Of a stretch of 49,357 nucleotides of DNA, positions 23,345 to 32,441 are shown one piece after another. The DNA comes from Candidatus Methanoflorens crillii (lineage in GTDB: Archaea > Halobacteriota > Bog-38 > Methanoflorentales > Methanoflorentaceae). Below the pieces are notes generated by a model. It searched no databases. It saw only the letters and a program-made list of their open reading frames with translations, and was not told the DNA's origin. The stretch spans positions 7,151 through 56,507 of the forward strand of contig PMMR01000049.1 in NCBI GenBank assembly GCA_003162175.1. The letters are read 5' to 3'. Both the position numbers and the translations under genes were made by a program. Within the stretch, counting starts at the first letter, position 1. Each line of letters starts with the position of its first letter.

Positions 23345-24939
23345 TGGCCGTCTTGATAGAAGTCGAAAACTTAGTCAAAACGTTCGGCGAATTTGAGATA
23401 TTAAAAGGCATCGATTTCACCCTTGACGAGGGCGAGGTACTCGGAATCATAGGCAAGAGCGGGGTCGGAAAAACCGTCTTACTGCACGCCATACGAGGAT
23501 TGAAAGAATACAAACCTACCAGCGGTAAAATCTATTACAACGTAGCGTATTGTCGAGACTGTCGACACGTCGACGTGCCCAGTCGAGTCGGACAACCGTG
23601 CCCCATATGTGCCCGAAAGATGCAATTCTTCCGAGTCGACGCGTGGGCAGACGAAGAGAGCGATTTGCAACGGGACGTGAGAAGCCGCGTTGCGATAATG
23701 CTACAGCGCACTTTCGCTCTTTACGGCGACGAACGCGCCATAGAAAACGTTATGAGGAGCTTCACAGAACGCGGGTACGGCGATTCTGAAGCAATTTATA
23801 AAGCATCTGAACTTATTGATCAGGTTAAGTTATCACATCGAATGATGCACATGGCGCGCGATCTCAGCGGCGGAGAGAAACAGCGGGTTGTTTTGGCGCG
23901 CCAACTGGCAAGATCGCCGATCATCTTACTCGCTGATGAACCGACTGGCACCCTGGACCGGAAGACAGCGGAGATCATCCACAAAATAATCCGACACGAG
24001 GCCAAAACGAACGATATGGCTGTGCTCGTTACCTCGCATCTTCCCGAAGACATTGAATCGATGGCTGACAGAGCAATACTGCTCGACAACGGGATAATCG
24101 CCAAGGAAGGCGCCCCGAAAGAAGTCGTTGATGAGTTTTTGAGCACTGTTGGGGAAATAAAGAAACACGAGATCGCCTCTGGCGACACGATAGTGAAAGT
24201 GGCCGAGCTTGAAAAGAAATACGTGACACTCGATCGCGGAGTGATCAGAGCCGTCAGCAACGTTTCGTTTGATATCCAAGAAGGGGAAGTCTTTGGCCTC
24301 ATCGGATTAAGCGGGGCCGGAAAAACAAGCGTTTCCAAGATCATCGCAGGTGTGCTCGAGCCGACGAATGGCGAGGTGCGGGTGCGCATTGGGGATGATT
24401 GGGTGGACATGACGATGCCCGGACCCGACAACAGAGGAAGAGCAAAGCCGTACATTGGCGTGCTTTACCAGGAATATGACCTTTACCCCTTCCGCGACGT
24501 TTTGGATAACCTCACGAGTAGCATCGGCTTGGAACTTCCCGCTGAACTTTCCGAACACAAAGCGGTACAGACTCTGACGGCAGCCGGCTTCAGCGAGGCG
24601 ACGAGCGAGAGCATCCTTGCTAAGCTGCCAGATGAGCTAAGTCAAGGAGAGCGGCATCGGGTGGCTCTCGCACAGGTGCTGATTCGAGAGCCCAACCTCG
24701 TCATACTAGACGAACCCACAGGAACGATGGATCCAATCACCAAGAAAGACGTGTCAAACTCAATTCTGACTGCGCGCGCGGAAATCGGCGAGACGTTTAT
24801 GATCGTATCGCACGATCTCGATTTCGTTCGGGAGGTCTGCGACCGGGCCGCTCTCATGCGCGCGGGCAAGATCATCTCCATCGGGCCGACCGCGCAGGTG
24901 CTTGACGTTCTGACAGAGCAGGAGAAAGCGGCCAGCTGA
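23344..24939 (+). CDS. atwA: Methyl-coenzyme M reductase activation component A2
   Basis: The 531-residue protein is a twin ABC ATPase. It supplies ATP hydrolysis for the reductive activation of the nickel cofactor of MCR. Domain 1 has Walker A GKSGVGKT at 37-44, signature LSGGE at 174-178 and Walker B LLADEP. Domain 2 has GLSGAGKT at 321-328, signature LSQGE at 432-436 and ILDEPTG. A four-cysteine insert (C70, C73, C86, C89) lies in domain 1. The protein lacks membrane spans. It overlaps the HAD gene and is followed by mmp3 after 16 bases. Confidence 0.95.
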   Translation: MAVLIEVENLVKTFGEFEILKGIDFTLDEGEVLGIIGKSGVGKTVLLHAIRGLKEYKPTSGKIYYNVAYCRDCRHVDVPSRVGQPCPICARKMQFFRVDAWADEESDLQRDVRSRVAIMLQRTFALYGDERAIENVMRSFTERGYGDSEAIYKASELIDQVKLSHRMMHMARDLSGGEKQRVVLARQLARSPIILLADEPTGTLDRKTAEIIHKIIRHEAKTNDMAVLVTSHLPEDIESMADRAILLDNGIIAKEGAPKEVVDEFLSTVGEIKKHEIASGDTIVKVAELEKKYVTLDRGVIRAVSNVSFDIQEGEVFGLIGLSGAGKTSVSKIIAGVLEPTNGEVRVRIGDDWVDMTMPGPDNRGRAKPYIGVLYQEYDLYPFRDVLDNLTSSIGLELPAELSEHKAVQTLTAAGFSEATSESILAKLPDELSQGERHRVALAQVLIREPNLVILDEPTGTMDPITKKDVSNSILTARAEIGETFMIVSHDLDFVREVCDRAALMRAGKIISIGPTAQVLDVLTEQEKAAS

Positions 24940-24955
24940 CGGACGCATAGTAGGC

Positions 24956-26476
24956 ATGTGCGCCAAGTTCATCGTTCTTGATGGGAAACAGGTTGTGCTC
25001 GATCGCGCAACCCGCACGCTCCGCGATGCGTTTGAACTCACGAATACCCCCTACCGCGACGGCCTGCTTGTGGGCGTCATAAAGGGGAGAAAAACGCAAA
25101 AACTGGACGTCATCAAGGAATATGCGGTTTACACAAACAAAGGCGAGATCAGAATTGAGGTCGATGAACCGAGCCGGCGCCTTTGGCTGCGCACGTATGA
25201 AATATTTGTTGGGACCAAGGTCCACTGGTCTCAGCCCCAGATAGTATCAGCCGGCCCCGTTCCGAGCGACCTTGAGATCGATCGCGGTGAACGAGAATAC
25301 GAGCGCTGGGATATTACATACAGCCTTGGCGGGTTTGATCAGACAAATACGTACCTTTCGTTTATAAAGAAGAGGCATAGCGCCGCGTATGGAACAAACG
25401 CCGTCGTTGGAAAAGCAGTCGCAGGCAGAAATGTCCTCGAAAAACTCGAGAATGGAGACGAAATTCAAAGAATCGAGCCGATTGAGCGACTCGAATATAT
25501 CACCGACAAGTTCACGACCTCTGACTTTGACATCGAACTTGAAGATGGAATGGAAGTCTACACCTACTTCAAGGCAACGCTCTCGAGAGATGCGTCTGAG
25601 GGCGTAGAACACTTCTTGGCCCTTGCTAAGGACGGCTGCTATCGAGTGGATGCAGTAACAAACACCTATGTCGTTTCTACGCGCTTACACGGTCGATCGT
25701 CCCCCTTTGAAATGCTCGATGCGAGGAGCGAGGGCGCAATCACCGTCCGTACGTCTGGAAACGACGGTGGCAACGTATATATTTACAAGAGAGATACGCC
25801 CTCAAATTCTAGCCATTCGGTCATCGGCTATGTCAGCGAGGGGCTGGAGCTCGTCAAAATCGCGACGCCGGGGCAGAGATTGCGCGTGTGTACCGATCCC
25901 ACCCGCATCATGTTGTTGGGCTTGCGCGTCGCGGCAATAGAGGAGGAGGTCAATCGATTAGGTATCTCTCTTGAGCGCGAAGGGTACGATGGCGAAGACG
26001 CCGTCGTTGTGCATCAATCGCCGCTCAACACGGTCGACATTCTCAAAGCTAGAAGTGTGAAAACGTTTGCAGTCCCACATGATAAGCTTGTTAAAATTGA
26101 GCTTTATGACGATCGTGCTCCTAAAACGGTAGCGTTCGTGAGGACGGTCACGGGTTTGAGAGATAATCCCGTAGGCTCATTGCAAGCTTACGTGAAATAC
26201 GGCAAGACTATCATGTTCCGCGCGCAGACGGCAGAGAAGTTTGACATTGTGCCGGAAAACACGCCCACGACAAAAGTGAGCGCCGGCGAAATCGGTGTTT
26301 CAAATCGCTCCACTAAGTACGCAGGACTTATCGGAGTACGACTTGAAGATAACGAAAAGTACGGACCAACCGGTGAGCGGTTCAACAGCACCAACATCGT
26401 TGGGAGGATACTGCACACAAGCCCGCTTCAAAACGTGCGCGAAAATGAAACAATATACGTACACGAAGCTCTGTGA
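24956..26476 (+). CDS. mmp3: Methanogenesis marker protein 3
   Basis: The 506-residue product matches Mmp3, a soluble protein that co-purifies with A2 and MCR in the activation complex. Two related beta-rich segments resemble cyclophilin-like folds: one around YERWDITYSLGGFDQTNTYLSF and a C-terminal one from VKIELYDDRAPKTVAF to GERFNSTNIVGRI. The N-terminal 130 residues form a separate unit with a ubiquitin-like beginning (FIVLDGKQVVLDRATRTLRDAF). The length is normal for the family. It closes the first transcription block; the next gene, mmp6, has its own A+T-rich promoter. Confidence 0.93.
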   Translation: MCAKFIVLDGKQVVLDRATRTLRDAFELTNTPYRDGLLVGVIKGRKTQKLDVIKEYAVYTNKGEIRIEVDEPSRRLWLRTYEIFVGTKVHWSQPQIVSAGPVPSDLEIDRGEREYERWDITYSLGGFDQTNTYLSFIKKRHSAAYGTNAVVGKAVAGRNVLEKLENGDEIQRIEPIERLEYITDKFTTSDFDIELEDGMEVYTYFKATLSRDASEGVEHFLALAKDGCYRVDAVTNTYVVSTRLHGRSSPFEMLDARSEGAITVRTSGNDGGNVYIYKRDTPSNSSHSVIGYVSEGLELVKIATPGQRLRVCTDPTRIMLLGLRVAAIEEEVNRLGISLEREGYDGEDAVVVHQSPLNTVDILKARSVKTFAVPHDKLVKIELYDDRAPKTVAFVRTVTGLRDNPVGSLQAYVKYGKTIMFRAQTAEKFDIVPENTPTTKVSAGEIGVSNRSTKYAGLIGVRLEDNEKYGPTGERFNSTNIVGRILHTSPLQNVRENETIYVHEAL

Positions 26477-26528
26477 TTTATATTGCTAGATAATTATAAT
26501 ATTAACCGCTGACATAATTACGTTACGA
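26477..26528 (+). promoter_or_regulatory. Promoter of the mmp6-mmp7 block
   Basis: The 52 bases between mmp3 and mmp6 are the most A+T-rich part of the cluster: TTTATATTGC at 26477-26486 and AATTATAATATTAAC at about 26493-26507. The second would start transcription near 26525, giving a leaderless or very short-leader mmp6 message. The gap divides the cluster into two blocks. Confidence 0.55.
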
Positions 26529-26987
26529 ATGAGTGGTGCAATGGTATCAGATGAGATTACAAAAATGGTCGTTCTTGCAGACTCAAGCCCCATTTTGCCC
26601 AGCGAGCTGGCATTACGGGCCTATGAATTATCGACTGACGCCGTGGTGAAAGAGACGTGTTTCGGGCTCATTGTTACGGGATCAGAGAAAGCGGTCAATG
26701 AAACTATAGAAGAGCTGAGGAAACTGGATCCATCCGGGATTTTCGTCAAGGACCGCGGGTTCCCACCAGGCGATTCAAGAAGATGTCGCGCTGTTAGGGG
26801 GGGCGGCGCACGACCAGGCTTCCACCAGCTCGAGAAGGAATCTGCCATTCTTCCGAGCATATCGTACGGTTTAGAGACCATCGACGACCCAGTGGACGCG
26901 AAAGAACGAAAAACACGCGACAAGCTCAAGATCGACCGCTTGATCGAGATCATTGAAGAGCAATCAAAAGAGGATGTCAATGGCTAA
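26529..26987 (+). CDS. mmp6: Methanogenesis marker protein 6
   Basis: The 152-residue protein matches Mmp6, restricted to organisms with MCR. The N-terminal half is a small alpha/beta domain, and the middle carries PSGIFVKDRGFPPGDSRRCRAVRGGGARPGFHQLEKE, a conserved basic/glycine stretch of the family. The C-terminus is a charged helix. The exact role is not known. ATG 26529 and ATG 26541 are both possible. Its stop overlaps the start of mmp5 by 8 bases, so translation is coupled. Confidence 0.9.
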   Translation: MSGAMVSDEITKMVVLADSSPILPSELALRAYELSTDAVVKETCFGLIVTGSEKAVNETIEELRKLDPSGIFVKDRGFPPGDSRRCRAVRGGGARPGFHQLEKESAILPSISYGLETIDDPVDAKERKTRDKLKIDRLIEIIEEQSKEDVNG

Positions 26988-27438
26988 AATACTCATATTT
27001 CCATCAAACAGTCTGATTCTATCTGATTTGGTCGCGCGATTCGGTCACGAGCCGCTTACGCTGATGCGCGTCATACGACGGAAAATAACGGAAGTCGGAA
27101 TAGATAGCCCACCGATTAACGTCACACCAGAAGACCCGAAGAGAGGACTCAAATATGCGGCGGTCGACGTCCCTTCTGGTGTGCGCGGGCGGATGGCGCT
27201 TCTTGACCCCCTGATAGAAGAGGCTGAAGCCGCTATCATCGTTCACGAGGCCGATTACTCATTTGGATGTATGGGGTGCGCCCGAACGAATGAACTAGTC
27301 AAGTACATTGTTCGCAACAAGGATATTCCGCGCTTAGAGCTCGCATATCCGACGAATGACGATGAGGCGCGTGAATTCGTGCAAAAGATACGCGACTTCT
27401 GCGAGTCCTTGACCCACAAAGCGGAGGTACCCGCGTGA
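26980..27438 (+). CDS. mmp5: Methanogenesis marker protein 5
   Basis: The 152-residue product matches Mmp5. It begins [25 protein letters not shown] and contains [19 protein letters not shown], with a conserved Cys-x-x-Cys. This may bind metal or redox-cycle. The function is unknown. The start at 26980 is supported by AGAGG (26968-26972) and by overlap with mmp6; the upstream TTG frame is not needed. Its stop overlaps the GTG start of mmp15 (GTGA). Confidence 0.9.
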   Translation: MAKILIFPSNSLILSDLVARFGHEPLTLMRVIRRKITEVGIDSPPINVTPEDPKRGLKYAAVDVPSGVRGRMALLDPLIEEAEAAIIVHEADYSFGCMGCARTNELVKYIVRNKDIPRLELAYPTNDDEAREFVQKIRDFCESLTHKAEVPA

Positions 27439-28667
27439 CGAGAAAAATCAGGATAGCGCACCTCGCCTGTGGCTCCGAATACAGTGGGATCCAAAAAGAG
27501 ATTGAACATGCTGTCGCGGCCGTGAATGCTGAGATTGTATATCCCGAAGTAGATACGGACACGATCAAAGACGCTGTACGCGAGTGGGGACTAGAAGTCG
27601 CCAGCCCTGATTTGCAGCTTATGATAGCGCGGGCCAAATCTATAGTCGAAGGTGGCTTCCCAGTCGACGCGGTGTTTATAACTACGTGCTTTCGATGCGC
27701 TGAAGGTGCCATAACGCGAAGCGAATTGCGGCGTTATATCCATGAGCGTGCAAATTTGCCAGTTATTAGCTACTCGTTTACTGAACGGACTACTGCGGAA
27801 ACGCTCCTTACGCGGATGGAAGCTCTCGTGACCACCGCGCTGAGACGAACCTTGCTCGCGCGCGAAAAACAGACAGGATTAACTGCCGGCATCGACTCAG
27901 GATCGACCACCACAAAAGCAGTGGTAATGCGAGATAACGAGATAATTGGAGTTGGCTGGGTCGACACCACCGAAGTATTGAAGAGTGCCGAACTTGCGTA
28001 TACGACAGCGCTGAAGATGGCAGGAGTAAACAAATCTGAAATTCAAGCGCTTGGGACCACGGGTTACGGTCGCTTGCTTGTCGGAGAAGCGATGAAGGCT
28101 GCGCTCGTTCAAGAAGAGCTCACCGTAAACTCGAAGGGTGCGGTTTATCTCGCAGAGAAACAAAAAGGACCCGCGACGGTCATCGACATTGGCGGCATGG
28201 ATAACAAGGCTATTTCGGTCATGGATGGCATTCCCGGCAGCTTCACCATGGGCGGAATTTGCGCCGGAGCTTCAGGTCGTTTTCTCGATATGACCGCACG
28301 TCGATTGGGGGTCGACATCAGTGAATTAGGCCCCTTGGCGTCCAAAGGAGACCATAACCGCGTGACCATGAACAGCTACTGCATCGTTTTCGGAACGCAG
28401 AGCCTTGTCAACGCACTCTCGCTTGGAGCTAGCAAAGAAGACGTCGCAAGTGCGGCCTGCTACAGTGTCGCAGAACAGGTCTTCGACCAGCAGCTTCAAG
28501 AGCTAGAAATTGTTGAACCCGTCATCATGGTCGGTGGAACCTCGCTCATCAGCGGTCTCGTGGAAGCGATGCAAGACTTGCTCAGAACGAAAGTTGTGGT
28601 GCCTAAATATTCACAATACATCGGCGCAGTCGGATCTGCGCTACTCGCCAGCGGGTTTGTAGAATGA
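27435..28667 (+). CDS. mmp15: Methanogenesis marker protein 15 (BadF/HgdC-type ATPase)
   Basis: The 410-residue protein has an N-terminal 150-residue domain with a Cys pair region ([11 protein letters not shown]) and then an acetate/sugar kinase-Hsp70-actin ATPase domain. The latter has the phosphate-binding [14 protein letters not shown] near 152-165 and [14 protein letters not shown] near 273, the pattern of 2-hydroxyacyl-CoA dehydratase activators that hold a [4Fe-4S] cluster between two subunits. An ATP-driven low-potential electron donor for MCR activation is therefore a reasonable inference, not a demonstrated function. GTG 27435 overlaps the mmp5 stop. Confidence 0.92.
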   Translation: MTRKIRIAHLACGSEYSGIQKEIEHAVAAVNAEIVYPEVDTDTIKDAVREWGLEVASPDLQLMIARAKSIVEGGFPVDAVFITTCFRCAEGAITRSELRRYIHERANLPVISYSFTERTTAETLLTRMEALVTTALRRTLLAREKQTGLTAGIDSGSTTTKAVVMRDNEIIGVGWVDTTEVLKSAELAYTTALKMAGVNKSEIQALGTTGYGRLLVGEAMKAALVQEELTVNSKGAVYLAEKQKGPATVIDIGGMDNKAISVMDGIPGSFTMGGICAGASGRFLDMTARRLGVDISELGPLASKGDHNRVTMNSYCIVFGTQSLVNALSLGASKEDVASAACYSVAEQVFDQQLQELEIVEPVIMVGGTSLISGLVEAMQDLLRTKVVVPKYSQYIGAVGSALLASGFVE

Positions 28668-28732
28668 GGCCCCGATGAATCAAAACTCAGCGAGGCATCG
28701 CGCGAACCATCTACAAAGAGATTGCATACGAC

Positions 28733-29296
28733 ATGATCGATTCTGAAAAAGTGGCAGTAGAGTCTCCCGATACACAGGGGGCGCGGTTAATTGAAGAATT
28801 GACGTCTGACATCTTGTCTGACCTGGACGTCGCCCAATCGCTGAACAACATCAGAATCTTCATCGATCCCGACGAACCTGTGTTCATCTTATATGGTAAG
28901 CTTGCGATCTCACTTCCCGATATAAAGATCTCCGACGTCGCTACGATGACGCATACCGACGATGGATTGAAGCTGGATATCAAGAACGAACGGTACGTCA
29001 ACGATCTGCTCGATAAGCTCGTTGCGCGATACGGCAAGGCCAACATTTTGCAGCTCGATCGGTACACCGTCCTTGTCGCGACCGACGACGATATTCCTGA
29101 CGAAACCATCTATGAACCCACGACGGAGCTGAAGCGCAAAGTCATCGATTCAATACGGCGCGTCGCGCCCGAAGGCTACAGAATCATAAAGCACGACATT
29201 ACGGATGACTACATCCTGTTCATAGCGTCAGAGGAGCCGATCAAACAGGAATGGATAGATCGGGGGCGCACGTTGCTTAAAGAGGCGGGATTGTAG
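28733..29296 (+). CDS. mmp17: Methanogenesis marker protein 17
   Basis: The 187-residue product matches Mmp17, reported in the MCR activation complex together with Mmp3, Mmp7 and A2. The sequence opens EKVAVESPDTQGARLIEEL and contains IRIFIDPDEPVFILYGKLAIS, a conserved beta-rich section. The 65 bases before it have no clear promoter, so it is probably still part of the mmp6 transcript. The frame is open for 54 more bases upstream of ATG 28733 but holds no alternative start. It ends one base before mmp7. Confidence 0.91.
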   Translation: MIDSEKVAVESPDTQGARLIEELTSDILSDLDVAQSLNNIRIFIDPDEPVFILYGKLAISLPDIKISDVATMTHTDDGLKLDIKNERYVNDLLDKLVARYGKANILQLDRYTVLVATDDDIPDETIYEPTTELKRKVIDSIRRVAPEGYRIIKHDITDDYILFIASEEPIKQEWIDRGRTLLKEAGL

Positions 29297-29297
29297 G

Positions 29298-30218
29298 ATG
29301 TTAGAGCCTCTCATGTACACTGGTGGTGTGTACCGACACGACGAGTTGATGGAGCTTGTTGAGGACCTCGGCGGCCACCTTCTGCAAAAGAACGTCATGC
29401 AGCTCGAAGTCGTGCTCTTGATACTCGTTCCAGCGGACGATATAAGCGCGGTAGAGCAAAAAGCGGCAGAGCTCTTAGGAACGATCACTAGAGCACCCCT
29501 CATCGGCACCGAAATCGCCGTTGTCGCACCGAGTCTCGCCTATCACCACATGCCCCATCCGACGTGCGATATCGCAGAGTATCTTCGAAGGAACGGCGCA
29601 AAGACGAATATCATTGGCCTGGCTCGAGGAGTGGGACGGCGCGCGGCACAGCTGACAAAGAGCGAGCGCGGGCTGATAAATGAGCACGATTTGGCGTTGT
29701 TTATTCTTGGAGATTTCCTGAGTTGCATAACAGACGTCAAATATCAGCTCTATGAGGATCTCGACGTCCCGATAATAGTAACTGGAGGCCCGGAATGCGA
29801 GGCAGTTCCCTACGCGTATGCATACATTGGGGGAATAGGACGACGCGCTAAAGGGTTTCACCGAGAATCTGAGTTCGCAATCCTGGATAACATCGTCGGA
29901 ATGATCAGCAAGGCTCTAGATGAGAGACGCGAAGAGCTTGAGAAGGACCCACTATCGGTGAGCCCATTCCGCCTCATGGACGAGATCACACAACAGATTC
30001 CAGAAGTTGGCGAAAGCCTCTCTCCCACACCAATTACGATGCATTTAGACGGTATGCGAATTAAGCTTCCTTACGACGAGTACTATGAAAAAATACGGAA
30101 TGTGAAATTCATTGAAGGCCCGACCCTCTCAGACGTAGCGGAAGTTAGACCTTCGTTTATGCGTGAATACCTTGTCTTAACGATCAAAACGAGATCGGTC
30201 GCGGGATTTGCTCTCTAG
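29298..30218 (+). CDS. mmp7: Methanogenesis marker protein 7
   Basis: The 306-residue protein matches Mmp7, a component of the MCR activation complex. Landmarks are MYTGGVYRHDELMELVEDLGG at the start, YHHMPHPTCDIAEYLRR and GPECEAVPYAYAYIGGIGRRAKGF, with conserved Cys and His that may be metal-cluster ligands. The Mmp7 and Mmp17 pair is usually encoded together, as here, with a one-base gap. It is the last gene of the plus-strand mmp block; mmp10 lies convergent 68 bases on. Confidence 0.93.
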   Translation: MLEPLMYTGGVYRHDELMELVEDLGGHLLQKNVMQLEVVLLILVPADDISAVEQKAAELLGTITRAPLIGTEIAVVAPSLAYHHMPHPTCDIAEYLRRNGAKTNIIGLARGVGRRAAQLTKSERGLINEHDLALFILGDFLSCITDVKYQLYEDLDVPIIVTGGPECEAVPYAYAYIGGIGRRAKGFHRESEFAILDNIVGMISKALDERREELEKDPLSVSPFRLMDEITQQIPEVGESLSPTPITMHLDGMRIKLPYDEYYEKIRNVKFIEGPTLSDVAEVRPSFMREYLVLTIKTRSVAGFAL

Positions 30219-30286
30219 TTGAAGGCCGTCGGGTTGCACGCACCCGGCGCAAGCATACCGATTGCTGCTCGGCGATTTCTAGGCTG

Positions 30287-31504
30287 TCACGTCCCTATCG
30301 CATTGATCGTCCGAATTAGTTCCTTGAAGCTTGCTATCTCACGTCTCAACACTTCTTCACGCCTCAGGCCGATGCTCATCTCGCCATCAACTGTGAGTTC
30401 TTCGGGCCCTCGTCGCACAATTCGGTACACTCCATCGGCACGCAGCGCCGCCGTAGCGGCCTTGTCGTGCACCATTGCCCGACCAGGGATGATGACCGTC
30501 TCATTCATATCTGCCAAATCCAGCTTCTGAATGTCGTCGAGCGTGATGAGACAGGCGATCTCTTTTTCGGTGCTCACAACGTTGACGTTTGGCGCTATCC
30601 GCTGAAATATGGAACGAAGATACGGCCCGGCTACAGCTCCGGTGATTACAGTGGCGCGCTTCTCAGTTCTAGGAAGATGCGCTTCGGGATTGATTGCCAC
30701 GTAGAAAGGTGACCCGATTTCAGGGTCCCATAACGGGGTACCGGTCACTCGCAGCTTGTAACGGTCGTTGATACTGCTAACTAGTTCCTTGAAGCTCTCC
30801 ATGGGCTGAGATTCGATGTCGCGCATTATGGGCGCATTCCCAAGAATTAACCCTTCCTTCGTGTGATTCGCGAACCGCATCAAAATCAAACCCCGTGCAC
30901 CCATGCCCTCGAGATCGTCACACGTTTTTCTGAGAACGTCGCCGTCGTTGACCCCAGGTACGATTACCGCGGCGGCATAAACGTCAGAGGACGCGCAAAA
31001 GGTCGAGAGGCATTGAAGTGAAGCTTCAGGGGTGGGGTCTGCCATATAGCGTTTGCGCAAGCCAGGATCGGTCGCAAAAACGGTAAATGACACTTCGCGC
31101 ACGTTATTATTGATTAGCTTTTCAGCAGCTTCCGGGCTGTCGAATCCTTTGCCACTTGTGTACCCGAGATGGATCGGGACTTGGAGGCTGGCGAGCAACT
31201 CAGCCAGCTCGAGTAAATCAGGATAACAGCTGACGTCCCCCCCACCACTTATCGTGACCTTTTCAGGGTCTTTTGAACTCATCTTGAGTGTAGCGTGGAC
31301 ATCTTGCGCCACGCGTAAAAGTGGCTTAAACCCCGAGTACTTCTCTGCAATCGCTCTTCCGCAGTAGTCACAGCCCTCACTGAGGGGTGAACAGAAGCGG
31401 CACCCAAATGGCTTAAAGTCTGTTACCTTCTTAAAGTAGCAGTAACTGCAAAACCCGCGACAATCAACCCCGGGCTTCCCTCCCACGTCTGCGAGCAGCT
31501 CCAT
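30287..31504 (-). CDS. mmp10: Mmp10, MCR arginine C-methyltransferase (radical SAM)
   Basis: The 405-residue enzyme is the radical SAM, cobalamin-dependent methylase that puts the 5-methyl group on an arginine of McrA. The N-terminus holds the SAM cluster motif CRGFCSYC (C15, C19, C22) and four more cysteines at 35, 38, 45 and 48 for a structural iron site. GGGDVSCYPDLL and later GVNDGDVLR follow in the barrel. It is set apart from frhB by a T-rich terminator and its own promoter, and converges on mmp7. The link to MCR makes it a natural neighbour of the mmp block. Confidence 0.94.
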   Translation of the reverse strand: MELLADVGGKPGVDCRGFCSYCYFKKVTDFKPFGCRFCSPLSEGCDYCGRAIAEKYSGFKPLLRVAQDVHATLKMSSKDPEKVTISGGGDVSCYPDLLELAELLASLQVPIHLGYTSGKGFDSPEAAEKLINNNVREVSFTVFATDPGLRKRYMADPTPEASLQCLSTFCASSDVYAAAVIVPGVNDGDVLRKTCDDLEGMGARGLILMRFANHTKEGLILGNAPIMRDIESQPMESFKELVSSINDRYKLRVTGTPLWDPEIGSPFYVAINPEAHLPRTEKRATVITGAVAGPYLRSIFQRIAPNVNVVSTEKEIACLITLDDIQKLDLADMNETVIIPGRAMVHDKAATAALRADGVYRIVRRGPEELTVDGEMSIGLRREEVLRREIASFKELIRTINAIGT

Positions 31505-31592
31505 ACGATCACCTATCCGCGCGGCAATTCCATTAACCAGTATTATAATTTAAAAAATATAAAAGTTTGCAAAAAATAAAAAAAAGAGGGGG
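31505..31592 (-). promoter_or_regulatory. Terminator of the frh operon and promoter of mmp10
   Basis: On the minus strand, directly after frhB, comes CTCTTTTTTTTATTTTTTGC (about 31567-31586), a T-rich terminator. Further on come CTTTTATATTTTTT (about 31553-31566) and AATTATAATAC (about 31540-31550), TATA elements for mmp10. The two transcripts are therefore separate. Confidence 0.6.
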
Positions 31593-32441
31593 TTAGAACG
31601 GATTTGGAAGTCCAATTTCCGCTCTTTCCGCCCTGGTCTTCTCAGAGCGATCCCACTTGTTCTGCGCGAGCCTCGTCAGCATTTCCATGCCGAACTTGCC
31701 GGGATCTATTGGCTTGGTCTCAAACAGGCCCATATCGACCGCGCTTTGGAACAGATCCTTTCCGACTTTGGTCCGCGGCATGACGGTCGACCACCCGTCA
31801 GGCGAGCCGATCGATCCCGTCGAGATGTCCGCAGTTCGCGCGGTCAGGTCGGGACATATATAGCAGCCCGGCTGAACGTAACTGTGGGTAAGTTTCACCG
31901 GGACTTCAACCCGCTCGCCCATATTTGACGTGACGATCATCTTGCCCTTTGAAACATCCATCTTTTGGACGTGCTCAATATTCACCTTGTGAAGCTCTTC
32001 GACGATCGCTTTAATTCCCGTGTAGCTGAAGTTCTCGGTGCAGAATATGCCGAGAAGCAGTGCCATTTTGTTAGGCAGATGACGCGCCCCAAACGGATAG
32101 AGCTGCATCTTTCGGACCGCATAGGTCAGGCAATGCATTCCTACCATCCCGATCTTATCGAGGCCGTTCTCACGTGCTGCAATCTTTAGCGCGTTGTTGA
32201 GTGGGCACAGCACGTATTTTGTGCCGGCCGCCGCGATAATCTCCTCAGGCGTCGTGGCGACGTATGGCTCCGGATTCCAAGGTTCGTCGGTCGGCATAGC
32301 GACGATCGCGCCTTCAATCACGCCGGTTTCAAGCGCGTGGATCAAAAGGGAGCTGACTATACCGCCGTCTTGTGAATACTTCTGAAGAGTCTTGTCCGTC
32401 GTCTTAACCGTCATAATGTCGAGGTACTTACCTAGAACCAT
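31593..32441 (-). CDS. frhB: F420-reducing hydrogenase subunit B
   Basis: The 282-residue subunit binds F420, FAD and an iron-sulphur cluster and passes electrons from FrhG to F420. Typical parts are YSQDGGIVSSLLIHALETG near the start, AAGTKYVLCPLNNAL, VGMHCLTYAVRKMQ and the cysteine-containing GCYICPDLTARTADISTG. The length is normal for FrhB. It follows frhG directly (stop then ATG with no gap), the last gene of frhADGB. FrhB homologues with other partners exist, but the position shows this one is the hydrogenase subunit. Confidence 0.96.
   Translation of the reverse strand: MVLGKYLDIMTVKTTDKTLQKYSQDGGIVSSLLIHALETGVIEGAIVAMPTDEPWNPEPYVATTPEEIIAAAGTKYVLCPLNNALKIAARENGLDKIGMVGMHCLTYAVRKMQLYPFGARHLPNKMALLLGIFCTENFSYTGIKAIVEELHKVNIEHVQKMDVSKGKMIVTSNMGERVEVPVKLTHSYVQPGCYICPDLTARTADISTGSIGSPDGWSTVMPRTKVGKDLFQSAVDMGLFETKPIDPGKFGMEMLTRLAQNKWDRSEKTRAERAEIGLPNPF

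Noticed and set aside
23820-24455. A 211-residue minus-strand frame within atwA
   Set aside because: It overlaps the two ABC domains of atwA and has no motif of its own.
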